DNA of 64,000 nt, taken from assembly GCF_011761355.1 (NCBI RefSeq), contig NZ_JAASRW010000002.1, positions 248,001-312,000 of the forward strand, given 5' to 3'. The DNA comes from Paenibacillus lupini (lineage in GTDB: Bacteria > Bacillota > Bacilli > Paenibacillales > Paenibacillaceae). Position 1 is the stretch's first letter. Each line of letters starts with the position of its first letter. The notes beneath the pieces were generated by a model. It searched no databases. It saw nothing but the letters and a program-made list of their open reading frames with translations, and was not told where the DNA came from. Position numbers and translations under genes: made by a program. Positions 1 through 9,526 of this stretch are shown one piece after another.

Positions 1-2
1 TG

Positions 3-2936
3 ATTCAGCCTTTGCCTGATGTTCTGTATGGCATCGTCAGAAATTTCCTGGAGCTGCCCGAATTCAGAATTTATGGCACACGTTATGAGATTGACAATAA
101 ACTCGAATCGGTCTCCATGAGTTCGGATCAGGGCGTAAATGGCAAGATCTCAACAGGGGATTCGGTCAAATTAAACATCCAAACACGTGAAGAAATTCAG
201 AACGTGAAGGTTCGTATCCAAGGTCAAGATGCTGCCGTCAGCAAGCTTGATGATAAGAATTGGACGGCGGAAGCTAAAATGGAACCAGGTGCACCAACCG
301 GTCCTGTCAAATTTACAATCGATTATCTGAAGACTGATGGTACAAACGGAGAAACTGCTTTTTCAACTACGGACAGCTCTTCTCTTTTCCTTGTGGATGG
401 GACGACTTATCTCGATGTGACCAAGCTCGCCAAAGTAACAGCTTCCGATCCGCAGTGGCCAGGAACCGGATTGACTGCTGATCAAGTAGGTTATTTGTTG
501 TTTGATAGAGATTCAACTACGTATGGGGACCTTACCAATAGTACAGGAACGTATACCGTTGATTTTGGAGAAGGCGTATCCGTAGAGCTGAATGAAATTG
601 TACTTATGCCAAGATCTACTCATCCTGCCAGAATGAATGGACTTATTATTCAGGGCTCTAAGGATAATGTGAATTGGACGAATCTTACGAAAGCGGTAGC
701 CTCATCTCAGCCTAACAAATGGTTAGATATAAGTAAGGATCAGCTATTGGAGCATCGAGCTTACCGTTATTTCAGGCTTTATAATAGCACCGCATGGAGT
801 GGTAATGTAGCAGAAGTTGAGCTTCATGGCACGTATACGGCATCTGCTGAAGTCGTGGCATCCAAGATCACAAGTCTTGCTGTACCGGCAAAAGGGGCTA
901 CCAGCTTAACGCTGCCTAAAGTGCCCGGAGGTTATTCGATCTCTCTTGCATCCACGGCACCTGAAGGAATTATTGGGACAGACGGTACAATTACTCAGCC
1001 TAATATGGACACGATTGTCTCGGTGGTTCTGACTGTAACGAGCGATGCGGATGGTTCTACAGCAAATACAGGTGTAATTCCTGTTGTAGTACCAGGTAAA
1101 TCTGCTCCAATCAAAATCGATGTCACGGGGCTGGCAACCGTTACGGCCTCAGATAATCAGTATGTGAAAACGGGTTCCGGCCTGACGAAGGAACAAGTAG
1201 GATATTTGTTGTTTGACGGTAATACAACCACCTATGGTGATCTGATCACTGGCCCAGGTTCATATTACACGATAGATCTCGGTACGAACTCTTCGATTAA
1301 TCTGACCCAAATCAAGCTTTCCCCAAGAGGGACGATGGGCAGCAGATTAAATGGACTTGTCGTTCAAGGCTCTAACGATAATACCAGCTGGACCAATCTG
1401 ACGAATCCTATTTCGGGTGCGTTATCCAATACCTGGACCGATCTTAGACTAGATAAGATTGTGGACCATAATGCTTATCGTTATTTGAGACTCTATAATG
1501 CAGAGAGCTGGTATGGAAACCTTGCAGAAGTGGAGATTTTCGGTTATTACGACTATGACATCAATTCGAAGGTCGTTGCCCCAGATGGCTATACCCAAGC
1601 CAGCTACTATAACTATTTGAAAGAAATCGACAACATCAAGAAAGCTTCTATCGAGCCTGGAGCAGACAAAATGGACATTCTTGACCAACTGCTGAAAGCA
1701 AGAAATCTTCTAGTGTCTCTAGCAGACATTTATCCGAAGATCACCATTACATCGTCTATGTCGCTCGCCTCGTCTGTTTCCTGGGATGGAACAGCTGATG
1801 CTGTAACGAATGGCTGGCGTGCATTTGACGGAGATGCAGCCACTTCACCGGATACAAAAACCGCATCAGGCTGGGCTCGAGTGGATTTGGGCGTAGGCAA
1901 TGAAAAGGTTATCGGCAGCATCCGGTTTATACCGCGTGCTGGTAATATTCCACGGATTAACGGTGCTCAGATTCAAGGCTCTAACGATGGAATGAATTAC
2001 GAGACCTTATTTACGATTAACGGAATAACGGATTTGAAATGGTATTCTCAGCTCATTAACAGCAGTAAAGCTTATCGTTATTTGAGATACAACACACCAA
2101 GTGGTTACGCCAATATCGGGGATATTGAATTCCATGAGAAAGTGGCAGATCGCACATTGCTCGAGTTGTATATTGAAGAAGCCAAAGCTGTAGATCTTGA
2201 CCCGTATACAGCTGATAGTGTCACGGCCTTCCAGACGGAATTAACGGCAGCGAAAGAGATGTTTAACAAACCTTCTGTAACGCAGGAGGAGATTGATACG
2301 GAGGCTGCAAAGCTTCGGCAAGCTCAATCGAATTTGAAAAAGCAACCCGTTCTCGCAAAAGGTGCTCCCGGTAAAGCTGTATTGTCCGATAACAACGGGT
2401 ATGATACAGGCATTAAGGATGGCGACTATTCCGTCACAATGAATCTATGGTGGGGATATAACGGTACCGAATTCAAGCTGTACGAGAACGGCGAATTAAT
2501 CAAGACACAGAAGCTGACGGACAACTCGCCTGAGGCGCAAACCTTCAAGACCGATGTTACGGGGAAAGCTAACGGAACGTATAAGTATACCTGCGAGTTA
2601 ATCAATTCGTTTGGTACGACGGCATGCGATCCGCATGTTGTAACGGTCATAGAAGCGAGCCCTGGTAAGCCGGTTTTGTCCAATGATAATTGGGATAGAG
2701 ATGGGGAATACAAGATCACTATGAATATGTGGTGGGGAACCAATGCAAGCGAATACCGTTTATATGAGAACGGTCAGTTGGTAGATACTCAGTCTCTTAC
2801 AGCTGGCACGCCAAATGCTCAGTCTGCAGTAACGAGCCTTACAGGCAGAGAAGCAGGTGAATATGAGTATGAGGCTGTGCTTGTTAATGCTGCAGGAGAA
2901 ACGAAGAGTGAGAAAATGAAGATTACGGTGAAATAG
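3..2936 (+). CDS. Large surface/secreted multidomain protein with F5/8 type C (discoidin) repeats, 5'-truncated by window edge
   Basis: The frame is open to the window edge; the first possible start (TTG at 12) lies inside the end of a discoidin domain, so the true N-terminus and any catalytic domain lie outside. Counting from that TTG (974 residues), I see the tail of one F5/8 type C domain, a second at about 131-273, an atrophied bacterial Ig repeat at 280-363, a third F5/8 domain at 366-511, a linker, a fourth F5/8 domain at 575-708, a FIVAR-like helical segment at 713-776, and two C-terminal Ig-like repeats with a shared MNxWWG motif that resemble the chitinase A N-terminal domain. All recognisable domains bind carbohydrate or act as spacers, so this looks like the binding end of a long extracellular polysaccharide-degrading enzyme. 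The Ig repeat is the type found three times at the end of the 37.5-kb galactanase. A hairpin terminator follows. Domain types are confident; substrate is unknown. Confidence 0.85.
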   Translation: MQPLPDVLYGIVRNFLELPEFRIYGTRYEIDNKLESVSMSSDQGVNGKISTGDSVKLNIQTREEIQNVKVRIQGQDAAVSKLDDKNWTAEAKMEPGAPTGPVKFTIDYLKTDGTNGETAFSTTDSSSLFLVDGTTYLDVTKLAKVTASDPQWPGTGLTADQVGYLLFDRDSTTYGDLTNSTGTYTVDFGEGVSVELNEIVLMPRSTHPARMNGLIIQGSKDNVNWTNLTKAVASSQPNKWLDISKDQLLEHRAYRYFRLYNSTAWSGNVAEVELHGTYTASAEVVASKITSLAVPAKGATSLTLPKVPGGYSISLASTAPEGIIGTDGTITQPNMDTIVSVVLTVTSDADGSTANTGVIPVVVPGKSAPIKIDVTGLATVTASDNQYVKTGSGLTKEQVGYLLFDGNTTTYGDLITGPGSYYTIDLGTNSSINLTQIKLSPRGTMGSRLNGLVVQGSNDNTSWTNLTNPISGALSNTWTDLRLDKIVDHNAYRYLRLYNAESWYGNLAEVEIFGYYDYDINSKVVAPDGYTQASYYNYLKEIDNIKKASIEPGADKMDILDQLLKARNLLVSLADIYPKITITSSMSLASSVSWDGTADAVTNGWRAFDGDAATSPDTKTASGWARVDLGVGNEKVIGSIRFIPRAGNIPRINGAQIQGSNDGMNYETLFTINGITDLKWYSQLINSSKAYRYLRYNTPSGYANIGDIEFHEKVADRTLLELYIEEAKAVDLDPYTADSVTAFQTELTAAKEMFNKPSVTQEEIDTEAAKLRQAQSNLKKQPVLAKGAPGKAVLSDNNGYDTGIKDGDYSVTMNLWWGYNGTEFKLYENGELIKTQKLTDNSPEAQTFKTDVTGKANGTYKYTCELINSFGTTACDPHVVTVIEASPGKPVLSNDNWDRDGEYKITMNMWWGTNASEYRLYENGQLVDTQSLTAGTPNAQSAVTSLTGREAGEYEYEAVLVNAAGETKSEKMKITVK

Positions 2937-2958
2937 TTGGATCAAATAAGGTTGTTGA

Positions 2959-2983
2959 CGAGACTGTCCCTAGGGCAGTCTCG
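2959..2983 (+). terminator. Hairpin terminator after the F5/8 protein gene
   Basis: An 11-bp stem (CGAGACTGTCC with GGGCAGTCTCG, one G-T wobble) encloses the loop CTA 22 bases after the stop codon. The following T tract is poor (GTTGTT), so efficiency is uncertain. Confidence 0.6.
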
Positions 2984-3012
2984 TTGTTCCAAATGGAAGC
3001 AATAAACAAGTA

Positions 3013-3042
3013 TTGACAGTTATGTTAACGCGGGAATATAAT
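3013..3042 (+). promoter_or_regulatory. Sigma-A promoter for the GH30/GH35 operon
   Basis: TTGACA at 3013-3018 and TATAAT at 3037-3042 are separated by 18 bp, a near-consensus vegetative promoter. It leaves a leader of about 155 nt before the GH30 start, and two LacI-type palindromes lie within that leader. Confidence 0.75.
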
Positions 3043-3131
3043 AAAAACCAGACGGATGAAAGCCCTTTCATAATTGGTGATTGGCTGTTTATTTGTTGTA
3101 CCCGCATCAGGGTATTTATTTTTCTACTTAA

Positions 3132-3159
3132 TGAAACCCGTTTCATGAAATAGGTTTCA
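3132..3159 (+). promoter_or_regulatory. Two back-to-back LacI-type operators
   Basis: TGAAACCCGTTTCA (3132-3145) and TGAAATAGGTTTCA (3146-3159) are 14-bp palindromes that abut exactly. The first has perfect 6-bp arms, the second five of six. Eighteen bases (3133-3150) recur in opposite orientation at 37417-37434 before the exo-galactanase gene. They lie downstream of the strong promoter, so a bound repressor would act as a roadblock, unless a second promoter exists here. Assignment to the LacI protein at 9527 is an inference. Confidence 0.65.
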
Positions 3160-3206
3160 GGTATGACTCTTTATATCTTGGCTGCCAATTCGGAATAGGA
3201 GGATAT

Positions 3207-4589
3207 ATGAATCATTCATTCGGGTCTAAGGCCATATCTATCGTGCCTGCAGATGGTTACGAAGGTTTTGAAGGTTGGGGTACTTCGCTGGCATGGTGGG
3301 GACATATTGTTGGTCAGTGGAGCAATATAGACAAACGGGAAGAAGTTCTGGATCTTGTATTTGACGCGGACAAAGGTCTTGGCCTCAATATTGTCCGGTA
3401 CAATATTGGCGGTGGAGAGAATCCGTCGATCCAGCCGAATACGCTGCGCCCTGGCGGCGATGTTCCGGGATTTCAGCCGGAGAAGGGTGTATGGGATTGG
3501 AATGCGGATGAAGGACAACGTTTGGTCATGCTTGCTGCATTCGATAGAGGAGCAACCATTGCAGAGGCTTTTTCCAATTCACCTCCTTACTGGATGACGA
3601 TCAGCGGCTCGGTTACTGGCGCAGTTGATGGCGGCAACAATTTGCAGGAAGAGTATTATGAGGATTTTGCAGACTATCTGACAGAAGTAGTTCAGCATTA
3701 CAAAGAAGCTTACGGTATCGAATTCCGGACACTTAATCCTCTCAATGAACCAATCTCGAATTGGTGGAAGAAAGGCAATATTCAAGAAGGCGCTCATTTC
3801 ACAATAGATAAACAGATGGAGATTATTAAGCAAACGGCTAACTCTCTTCAATTAAAAGGGTTAAGCGGAACAACGGTTAGTGCACCGGATGAGAACAGTG
3901 TGGATGAAACACTTGAGATGCTGCATGGTTATGATGAAGAGACGTTTAACAGCCTTGCTCAAATCAATACCCATACGTACACCGGCGTTCAATTGTCGGA
4001 GCTTCGCAAGTTGGCGGAGGAGAAAGGGAAACGTCTCTGGATGTCTGAGTACGGCACCGGCGGAACCGAGCCTCATAATCATGAGGATCTGAGCAGTGTG
4101 CTTGAGCTGGCGGAGCGAGTCATCACAGATTTGCATCAGCTGCAGCCCACGGCATGGGTGTATTGGCAGGCGATTGAAGATGAAAGCGCACAGAACAACT
4201 GGGGCTTTATACATACGGATTTTAGGCATGGAGACGGCAGCTATGAGCTGACGAAGCAGTATTACGCGATGGCTCAATTCAGTAAGTTTATTCGACCGGG
4301 CAGCCGGATTTTGTTTACTGGTGATGAGCGTTCTATTGCAGCCTATGATGCAGCAATCAAACAGCTTACAATCGTCACTTGTAATACCGGTGATTCGAGA
4401 GAAGTAAGTTACGACCTAAGCGCATTCCAGATAGATGACTGTGCAGCCAAAGTATATCGTACGTCACAGCGTGATAACTTGGCTGAATCTGAACTGTCCA
4501 TGTACAGTAACGGATTTACGTTAGAACTTGACGGACAGTCTGTAACAACTGTTGTTTTGTCGAATATCGCATTCACCAACCAGATCTAG
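3207..4589 (+). CDS. Cytoplasmic GH30 (subfamily 5-like) endo/exo-beta-1,6-galactanase
   Basis: This 460-residue protein is a complete GH30 enzyme: (beta/alpha)8 barrel followed by the small beta domain. The acid/base Glu is E181 in NPLNEP and the nucleophile is E281 in WMSEYG. The N-terminal GWGTSLAWWG and RYNIGGGENPS motifs are typical of the beta-1,6-galactanase branch (GH30_5). No signal peptide is present, so it probably cleaves imported beta-1,6-galacto-oligosaccharides from type II arabinogalactan side chains in the cytoplasm. A strong AGGAGG ends about 4 bases before the ATG. It is first in an operon: the GH35 gene starts 15 bp after its stop. A secreted paralogue with CBM13 lies at 7559, with matching motifs along the barrel. 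GH30 membership is firm; beta-1,6-galactan specificity rests on family knowledge and context. Confidence 0.88.
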   Translation: MNHSFGSKAISIVPADGYEGFEGWGTSLAWWGHIVGQWSNIDKREEVLDLVFDADKGLGLNIVRYNIGGGENPSIQPNTLRPGGDVPGFQPEKGVWDWNADEGQRLVMLAAFDRGATIAEAFSNSPPYWMTISGSVTGAVDGGNNLQEEYYEDFADYLTEVVQHYKEAYGIEFRTLNPLNEPISNWWKKGNIQEGAHFTIDKQMEIIKQTANSLQLKGLSGTTVSAPDENSVDETLEMLHGYDEETFNSLAQINTHTYTGVQLSELRKLAEEKGKRLWMSEYGTGGTEPHNHEDLSSVLELAERVITDLHQLQPTAWVYWQAIEDESAQNNWGFIHTDFRHGDGSYELTKQYYAMAQFSKFIRPGSRILFTGDERSIAAYDAAIKQLTIVTCNTGDSREVSYDLSAFQIDDCAAKVYRTSQRDNLAESELSMYSNGFTLELDGQSVTTVVLSNIAFTNQI

Positions 4590-4604
4590 GGGAGGAATAG
4601 AGAG

Positions 4605-7370
4605 ATGCAGGAAACGTTATCCAGTACGGATGGGAAAGTATATGCTCATACAAACTTAGCCGTTCAATATGACAAGTTCAGTTATAACATTAACGGACAG
4701 CAGATTTTCCTTAATAGTGCTGCCATACATTATTTCCGTATGCCAAAGGAAGAATGGCGGGAAGTGCTTGTTAAGGCAAAGCTTGCAGGGATGAACTGCG
4801 TAGATACATACTTCGCCTGGAATGTTCATGAACCGGAAGAAGGGCAATGGAGCTTTGAAGGAGACAATGATTGCGGCGCTTTTCTTGACCTGTGTCACGA
4901 ATTGGGGCTTTGGGTAATTGCTCGTCCGGGTCCTTTTATTTGCGCAGAATGGGATTTCGGCGGATTCCCTTACTGGCTGAACAACAAAGGCGGGATAAAA
5001 TTCCGGTCCTACGATGAGCAGTATTTGACTTATGTGGACCGCTATATGGATCAGATTATTCCGATTATCTGTAAGCGGGAGATAGGCGCAGGCGGTTCTG
5101 TCATTCTTGTGCAGGTGGAGAATGAATACGGTTATCTCGCAGACGATGAAACAGCACGAGATTATATGCACCATCTACGGGACGTGATGCTTGAGCGTGG
5201 AGTAACTGTACCACTGATTACATGCGTGGGCGGCGCTGAAGGAACGATTGAAGGTGCAAACTTCTGGTCAGGCGCTGATCATCATTACGGAAACCTCGTT
5301 AAGAAGCAGCCTCATACACCTAAGATTGTAACGGAGTTTTGGACGGGATGGTTTGAGCATTGGGGAGCTTCTTCCGCTACTCAGAAGACGCCAGCTTTAT
5401 ATGAGAAAAGAATGCTCGAAACGCTGCAAACGGGCTTCAGCGGTATAAGCCATTATATGTTCTACGGCGGTACCAACTTTGGCGGTTACGGCGGCCGCAC
5501 AGTAGGGGCAAGCGATATCTTTATGGTGACGTCCTACGATTATGATGCACCGCTGAGTGAGTTTAATCGGGTAACGGACAAATATAATACAGCCAAGCGA
5601 ATGTCCTATTTCGTAACAGCTGTAGAACGGATGCTGCTTAATACCGTCGAAGGGGATTCTGCTCTCGCTGCACTGCCACAAGGCTTTAAGGCACGGGTAA
5701 GAGAGAACGGTAATGAACGGATCTGGTTCGTCGAAAGCTCGAAGGATGAGCGCGAGACAACAAGCATGACGATACAAGGTGGCCGTACGATCCCTGTTAC
5801 AATCAATGCTGGAGCAATCCTTCCGGTTATCGACAGGCTGCAGCTGGAGCCGGGTGTACAATTGACATGTAATACGTATCTGCTCGCCAATGAGCAGATC
5901 GACGGTATCCATACTTTAATCGTGTCGGCAGACAACGGCCAGCGCTCGTATATTGAGATCGAGTCGGAGCAGCCCGTTCTAGTTGAGTATGATGGAGTTA
6001 GAAGGCAGCAGCTATTAAATGGAGATAAAAAGGTGATTTTTGACCTCTGCCATTTCCAAGAGGCACAGATAGTTACACTCACCATTGGTAATAAGCCTTA
6101 TCAGATTATTGCTATTAACAAAGAGACGGCCGACCGTTCATGGCGTATCATCGATAAGAACAGTGCGAAGTGGGCAATTGGTTATGCTGACTTTGATTTG
6201 CTGGCGGACGGCACCTTCAAGGCAGCATTACAAGATGGTGTGGAGCAACCAATTCTCCTTGGAGACTGGAACATGGAACCAAGCCATCAGGTCGCTCCTT
6301 ACGTTTATCTGGAGGCTCCTTCACTAGAGGAGTGGAGCTCGGAGACTTGTGAGTTATCGGCTGCACAAGGTGAGGAAGCTGCCCAGCCTAAAGCATTCTC
6401 TGAGCTTGGTCAGCCTTATGGACATTTGCTATACGAAAGCGATTTTGTGGCAGGAGATCAGACAGAAGCCACTCTCATTATCTCGAGGCTTGAGGATACG
6501 GCTCGGGTATATGTGAATGGTACGGAACAAGCGCTGGTAGAGAAAGTAGGTGCTGCAGCAGTTAAGCTTCAAGTGAAGCCAAATAGCAGCAATCGTGTGC
6601 AGATTCTAGTGCAAAATATGGGCCGCCTCAATTTCTCGCCAAATTTAGGTGAGGTAAAAGGGGTAGCCGGTGCAGTCTTTGCAGACGGGCAGTCTTATGA
6701 TCTCCTTCCGAATTGGAAGCATGAGGAGACAACTCTAGAGCTGAATGAAGTGAACGAACTTGCCAGCGGAACGATCATCCGCAGAACGTTCACGATGGAT
6801 GGCGATTACGACCGTGCTGTCCTGGTAGGAGCTGTTAGCGGGAAGCTTAGCATTAACGGCAGAGAGATTATAATTGAAGGTTATCAAGATTGGTTCCTGC
6901 ACCATACGCTTGATATTTCTGATTATATTCAGGATGGTGTAAATGAGATCGCTATGGCCTATGTGAAGTCACCACTCCAAAGGCTTGAACTACTCGTCTC
7001 TTCCTCGGAGAAGGAAATAAATAACTGGCGAATCGCTGATGTCGAGAAGCTGAAACGCGTAGCGTATGGTGGCGAAACAGGCATACCGGTATGGCATACG
7101 GTACAATTTGCTAAACCGTCGCTCCCTGAAGAAGTTAACGCCAAGTTAAAGCTTCGGTTAACGGGAATGAGCAAAGGTACGGTATGGCTTAACGGCTACA
7201 ATCTAGGCCGATATTGGCAGGTAGGTCCTCAAGAGGATTACAAGATCCCAATGGCATGGCTTAAAGATCGCAATGAACTGGTTCTATTTGATGAAAGTGG
7301 AGCAAGTCCATCCAAGGTACGTCTGCTCTACGATAAACAATCCAATAAACGCTGGATTTCGCTCCAATAA
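4605..7370 (+). CDS. GH35 beta-galactosidase, long form (921 aa)
   Basis: The N-terminal barrel carries the GH35 signature: acid/base E174 in QVENEYG, preceded by GGSVILV, and probable nucleophile E244 in TEFWTGW. The barrel ends near residue 330 and is followed by several beta-sandwich domains, the last with GYNLGRYW, the usual C-terminal jelly-roll motif. At 921 residues it is much longer than the roughly 600-residue Bacillus type and closer to multi-domain forms. No signal peptide is seen, so it should act inside the cell, removing terminal beta-galactose from oligosaccharides produced by the GH30 enzyme immediately upstream. GGAGG lies about 9 bases before the ATG, and the 15-bp gap to the GH30 gene supports one transcript. 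A long-stem terminator follows. Family assignment is secure; linkage preference cannot be read from the sequence. Confidence 0.9.
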   Translation: MQETLSSTDGKVYAHTNLAVQYDKFSYNINGQQIFLNSAAIHYFRMPKEEWREVLVKAKLAGMNCVDTYFAWNVHEPEEGQWSFEGDNDCGAFLDLCHELGLWVIARPGPFICAEWDFGGFPYWLNNKGGIKFRSYDEQYLTYVDRYMDQIIPIICKREIGAGGSVILVQVENEYGYLADDETARDYMHHLRDVMLERGVTVPLITCVGGAEGTIEGANFWSGADHHYGNLVKKQPHTPKIVTEFWTGWFEHWGASSATQKTPALYEKRMLETLQTGFSGISHYMFYGGTNFGGYGGRTVGASDIFMVTSYDYDAPLSEFNRVTDKYNTAKRMSYFVTAVERMLLNTVEGDSALAALPQGFKARVRENGNERIWFVESSKDERETTSMTIQGGRTIPVTINAGAILPVIDRLQLEPGVQLTCNTYLLANEQIDGIHTLIVSADNGQRSYIEIESEQPVLVEYDGVRRQQLLNGDKKVIFDLCHFQEAQIVTLTIGNKPYQIIAINKETADRSWRIIDKNSAKWAIGYADFDLLADGTFKAALQDGVEQPILLGDWNMEPSHQVAPYVYLEAPSLEEWSSETCELSAAQGEEAAQPKAFSELGQPYGHLLYESDFVAGDQTEATLIISRLEDTARVYVNGTEQALVEKVGAAAVKLQVKPNSSNRVQILVQNMGRLNFSPNLGEVKGVAGAVFADGQSYDLLPNWKHEETTLELNEVNELASGTIIRRTFTMDGDYDRAVLVGAVSGKLSINGREIIIEGYQDWFLHHTLDISDYIQDGVNEIAMAYVKSPLQRLELLVSSSEKEINNWRIADVEKLKRVAYGGETGIPVWHTVQFAKPSLPEEVNAKLKLRLTGMSKGTVWLNGYNLGRYWQVGPQEDYKIPMAWLKDRNELVLFDESGASPSKVRLLYDKQSNKRWISLQ

Positions 7371-7394
7371 GATAAAGCATAGTTAATAAGTTAT

Positions 7395-7453
7395 AAACCG
7401 CTGCTTAGATGATGTTCATTATTTTGAATAAATCTGCTAGGCAGCGGTTTTTG
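7395..7453 (+). terminator. Rho-independent terminator after GH30-GH35 operon
   Basis: A 14-bp stem, AAACCGCTGCTTAG (7395-7408) with CTAGGCAGCGGTTT (7437-7450) and one G-T wobble, encloses a 28-nt loop and runs into TTTTTG. Confidence 0.75.
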
Positions 7454-7464
7454 TTTGACTAGTT

Positions 7465-7478
7465 TGTAACCGTTTACA
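7465..7478 (+). promoter_or_regulatory. LacI-family operator before secreted GH30
   Basis: TGTAACCGTTTACA is a 14-bp palindrome with CG centre (five of six arm positions pair). It sits 4 bp after a TTGACT hexamer (7455-7460). The same arrangement, TTGACT then 4 bp then TGTAACCG, recurs at 37398-37415. It also matches the cre consensus except for C where a purine is expected, so CcpA binding is an alternative. Confidence 0.55.
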
Positions 7479-7558
7479 TGGAAAGGGGTGATGCCAAAAC
7501 GTCCATCTCAGCGAGAATCGTCATAAGACTGAGGAATCTCAAATAAGGAGAGGAAAAC

Positions 7559-9400
7559 ATGAGAAAGATGAAACGATTATTGGCCGGAGTTGCGGCAGGC
7601 GGTATGCTTGTGGGTAGCTTTGGAATGACTGCATCTGCGGCAGGCTCTTACACAGCAGCTGCTGATCCATCTCAGCAGTATCAGACGGTGGAGGGCTGGG
7701 GAACATCCCTCGCCTGGTGGGGCAAAGTAGTAGGCGGCTATTCGAACAAGGATGAGTATGCGGACAAAATGTTCAGCACGACAAGCGGAATTGGCCTAAA
7801 TGTCCTTAGATACAATATTGGAGGCGGCGAAAATCCAAGCTTGAATTACTTGGAATACCGTAAAGCAGTGCCTGGCTTCCAGACGACACAAGGTGTGTAT
7901 GATTGGACAGCCGATGCCAACCAGAGATATATGCTGCAAGCAGCCAAAACCAGAGGCGCCAATGTATTCGAAGCCTTCTCTAATTCCGCTCCTTACTGGA
8001 TGACTAATAGCGGCAGTGTTACCGGAGCTTCCGGCGGTGCTAACAATTTAAAAACGGATTATTATGATGATTTTGCCGATTATTTGACCGAGGTCGTCAA
8101 GCATTTCCGCGACAACTGGGGCATTACTTTCAAAACCTTAACCCCGCTCAACGAGCCGGTATCGACATGGTGGTCACTTGGCAACAATCAGGAAGGCATG
8201 CACTTTGATCGGGCGAATCAGAACACCATTCTAAGCCAGGTCAACTCTTCTCTGGTTGCAAAGGGACTTACAGGGACAAAGCTAAGTGCTCCGGAGGAAT
8301 ATAGCGTTGATGATTCTTCGGTTTCCTACAATAGCTATACGAGTGCCGTAAAATCTGCTATTTCGCAAATCAATACCCATACGTATGGTGGGACGAATAG
8401 GGCGGCTTTCCGTAATATCGCTGCCTCGAACGGGAAGACTCCTTGGGTTTCGGAATATGGGGACGGGGATGCCAGCGGCTTGACGATGTCCCGCACCATC
8501 TTGAAGGACATGAAGAACATGGGAGTAACCGCTTGGATTTATTGGCAAGCCGTTGACAGCGCAGATGGCTGGGGCTTTTTCAAAAATGTTCTCAACAATA
8601 CTCAAACCACAAGCTATACCGTGAACAAGAAATATTATGTCATGGGTAATTACAGCAAATTTATTCGCCCGGGTTACAAAATTATTGGGATGAGCGATGC
8701 CAATACGCTTGCGGCGTATGATGCGGCATCCAGCAAGCTGGTGCTCGTAACGACTAACAGCGCAACAACGGACACGTCAGTTACCTATGATCTGAGCAAG
8801 TTTACGGCAACAGGCAGCTCAGCAGCAGTATACCGTACATCCTCCACCGAGGATCTTACCCAATTGTCGAACGTAAGTGTAACGAACAAGACGTTCACGG
8901 CTAACGCTAAGGCAAGCTCGGTCACCACGTATGTCATCTCCAATGTGACGTACACCGGAACAACGGGTTATCCTTCGACTGCCATCTACAAGCTGGTAAA
9001 CAAGAACAGCGGGCTCGTCATGGATGTGAACAACGCATCTACAGCGAATAGTGCATCCATTCTTCAATACACGGATAATGGCGGCAACAATCAACGCTGG
9101 CAGCTTGTTTCCGCAGGCAATGGCTACTATAAGATCAAAAATGTAAACAGCGGCCTGCTCCTTGATGTCAATCAAAGCTCCACGACAGGGGGGGCTGCAC
9201 TTATTCAGTACCAGGATAATGGTGGTTACAACCAGCAATGGCTGCCGGTAGACGCAGGGGGGTCACTCATCTTGGTTAACCGGAACAGCGGATTGACGGC
9301 AGACGTCAATTCGGCCTCAACGGCAAGCGGAGCAGCGGTAATCCAATGGGCGGATAATGGCGGGAACAACCAGCAGTGGACGCTTGTTAAAGTGAATTAG
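7559..9400 (+). CDS. Secreted GH30 (subfamily 5-like) beta-1,6-galactanase with C-terminal CBM13
   Basis: The 613-residue product has a Sec signal peptide (MRKMKRLLAG... with probable cleavage after ASA at residue 27), a GH30 domain at about 35-460 and a CBM13 ricin-type beta-trefoil at about 470-613 with three QxW repeats (QRW, QQW, QQW). Acid/base E199 lies in TPLNEP and nucleophile E299 in WVSEYG. It parallels the cytoplasmic GH30 at 3207 along the catalytic domain (EGWGTSLAWWG, NIGGGENPS, EAFSNSxPYWM), so the two look like one duplication adapted to outside and inside the cell. The expected role is cleaving beta-1,6-galactan branches of type II arabinogalactan at the surface, with CBM13 holding galactose- or arabinose-rich chains. 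AAGGAGAGG precedes the ATG. It has its own leader with a LacI-type operator. No clear terminator separates it from lacI. Confidence 0.9.
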   Translation: MRKMKRLLAGVAAGGMLVGSFGMTASAAGSYTAAADPSQQYQTVEGWGTSLAWWGKVVGGYSNKDEYADKMFSTTSGIGLNVLRYNIGGGENPSLNYLEYRKAVPGFQTTQGVYDWTADANQRYMLQAAKTRGANVFEAFSNSAPYWMTNSGSVTGASGGANNLKTDYYDDFADYLTEVVKHFRDNWGITFKTLTPLNEPVSTWWSLGNNQEGMHFDRANQNTILSQVNSSLVAKGLTGTKLSAPEEYSVDDSSVSYNSYTSAVKSAISQINTHTYGGTNRAAFRNIAASNGKTPWVSEYGDGDASGLTMSRTILKDMKNMGVTAWIYWQAVDSADGWGFFKNVLNNTQTTSYTVNKKYYVMGNYSKFIRPGYKIIGMSDANTLAAYDAASSKLVLVTTNSATTDTSVTYDLSKFTATGSSAAVYRTSSTEDLTQLSNVSVTNKTFTANAKASSVTTYVISNVTYTGTTGYPSTAIYKLVNKNSGLVMDVNNASTANSASILQYTDNGGNNQRWQLVSAGNGYYKIKNVNSGLLLDVNQSSTTGGAALIQYQDNGGYNQQWLPVDAGGSLILVNRNSGLTADVNSASTASGAAVIQWADNGGNNQQWTLVKVN

Positions 9401-9451
9401 AACATAGTACGATAGTTTCATAGAAAGCACGACTTAAGGCTGAATCGCTCA

Positions 9452-9465
9452 TGAAATCAATTTCA
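9452..9465 (+). promoter_or_regulatory. LacI-type operator overlapping the lacI promoter
   Basis: TGAAATCAATTTCA is a perfect 6+2+6 palindrome overlapping the probable -35 of the lacI-family gene (-10 TATAAT at 9484-9489). The position suggests autorepression. The arms resemble the tandem sites at 3132 and 37408. Confidence 0.6.
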
Positions 9466-9526
9466 TTAGCATACAATCTTTGGTATAATTTTAGGTATAT
9501 TAGTTGTACTAGAAGGGAACCAGACG

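Noticed and set aside
3099..3114. Attenuator terminator in the GH30 leader
   Set aside because: The stem is only 5 bp with an interrupted T run, too weak to call.
5397..6085. Long minus-strand open frames opposite the GH35 gene
   Set aside because: They overlap a well-supported gene, lack ribosome sites, and their translations show no domain pattern. They are codon-composition shadows.
7465..7478. Reading TGTAACCGTTTACA as a CcpA cre
   Set aside because: One key position is C where a purine is required, and the site fits the LacI-type palindrome group of this window better; kept only as an alternative.
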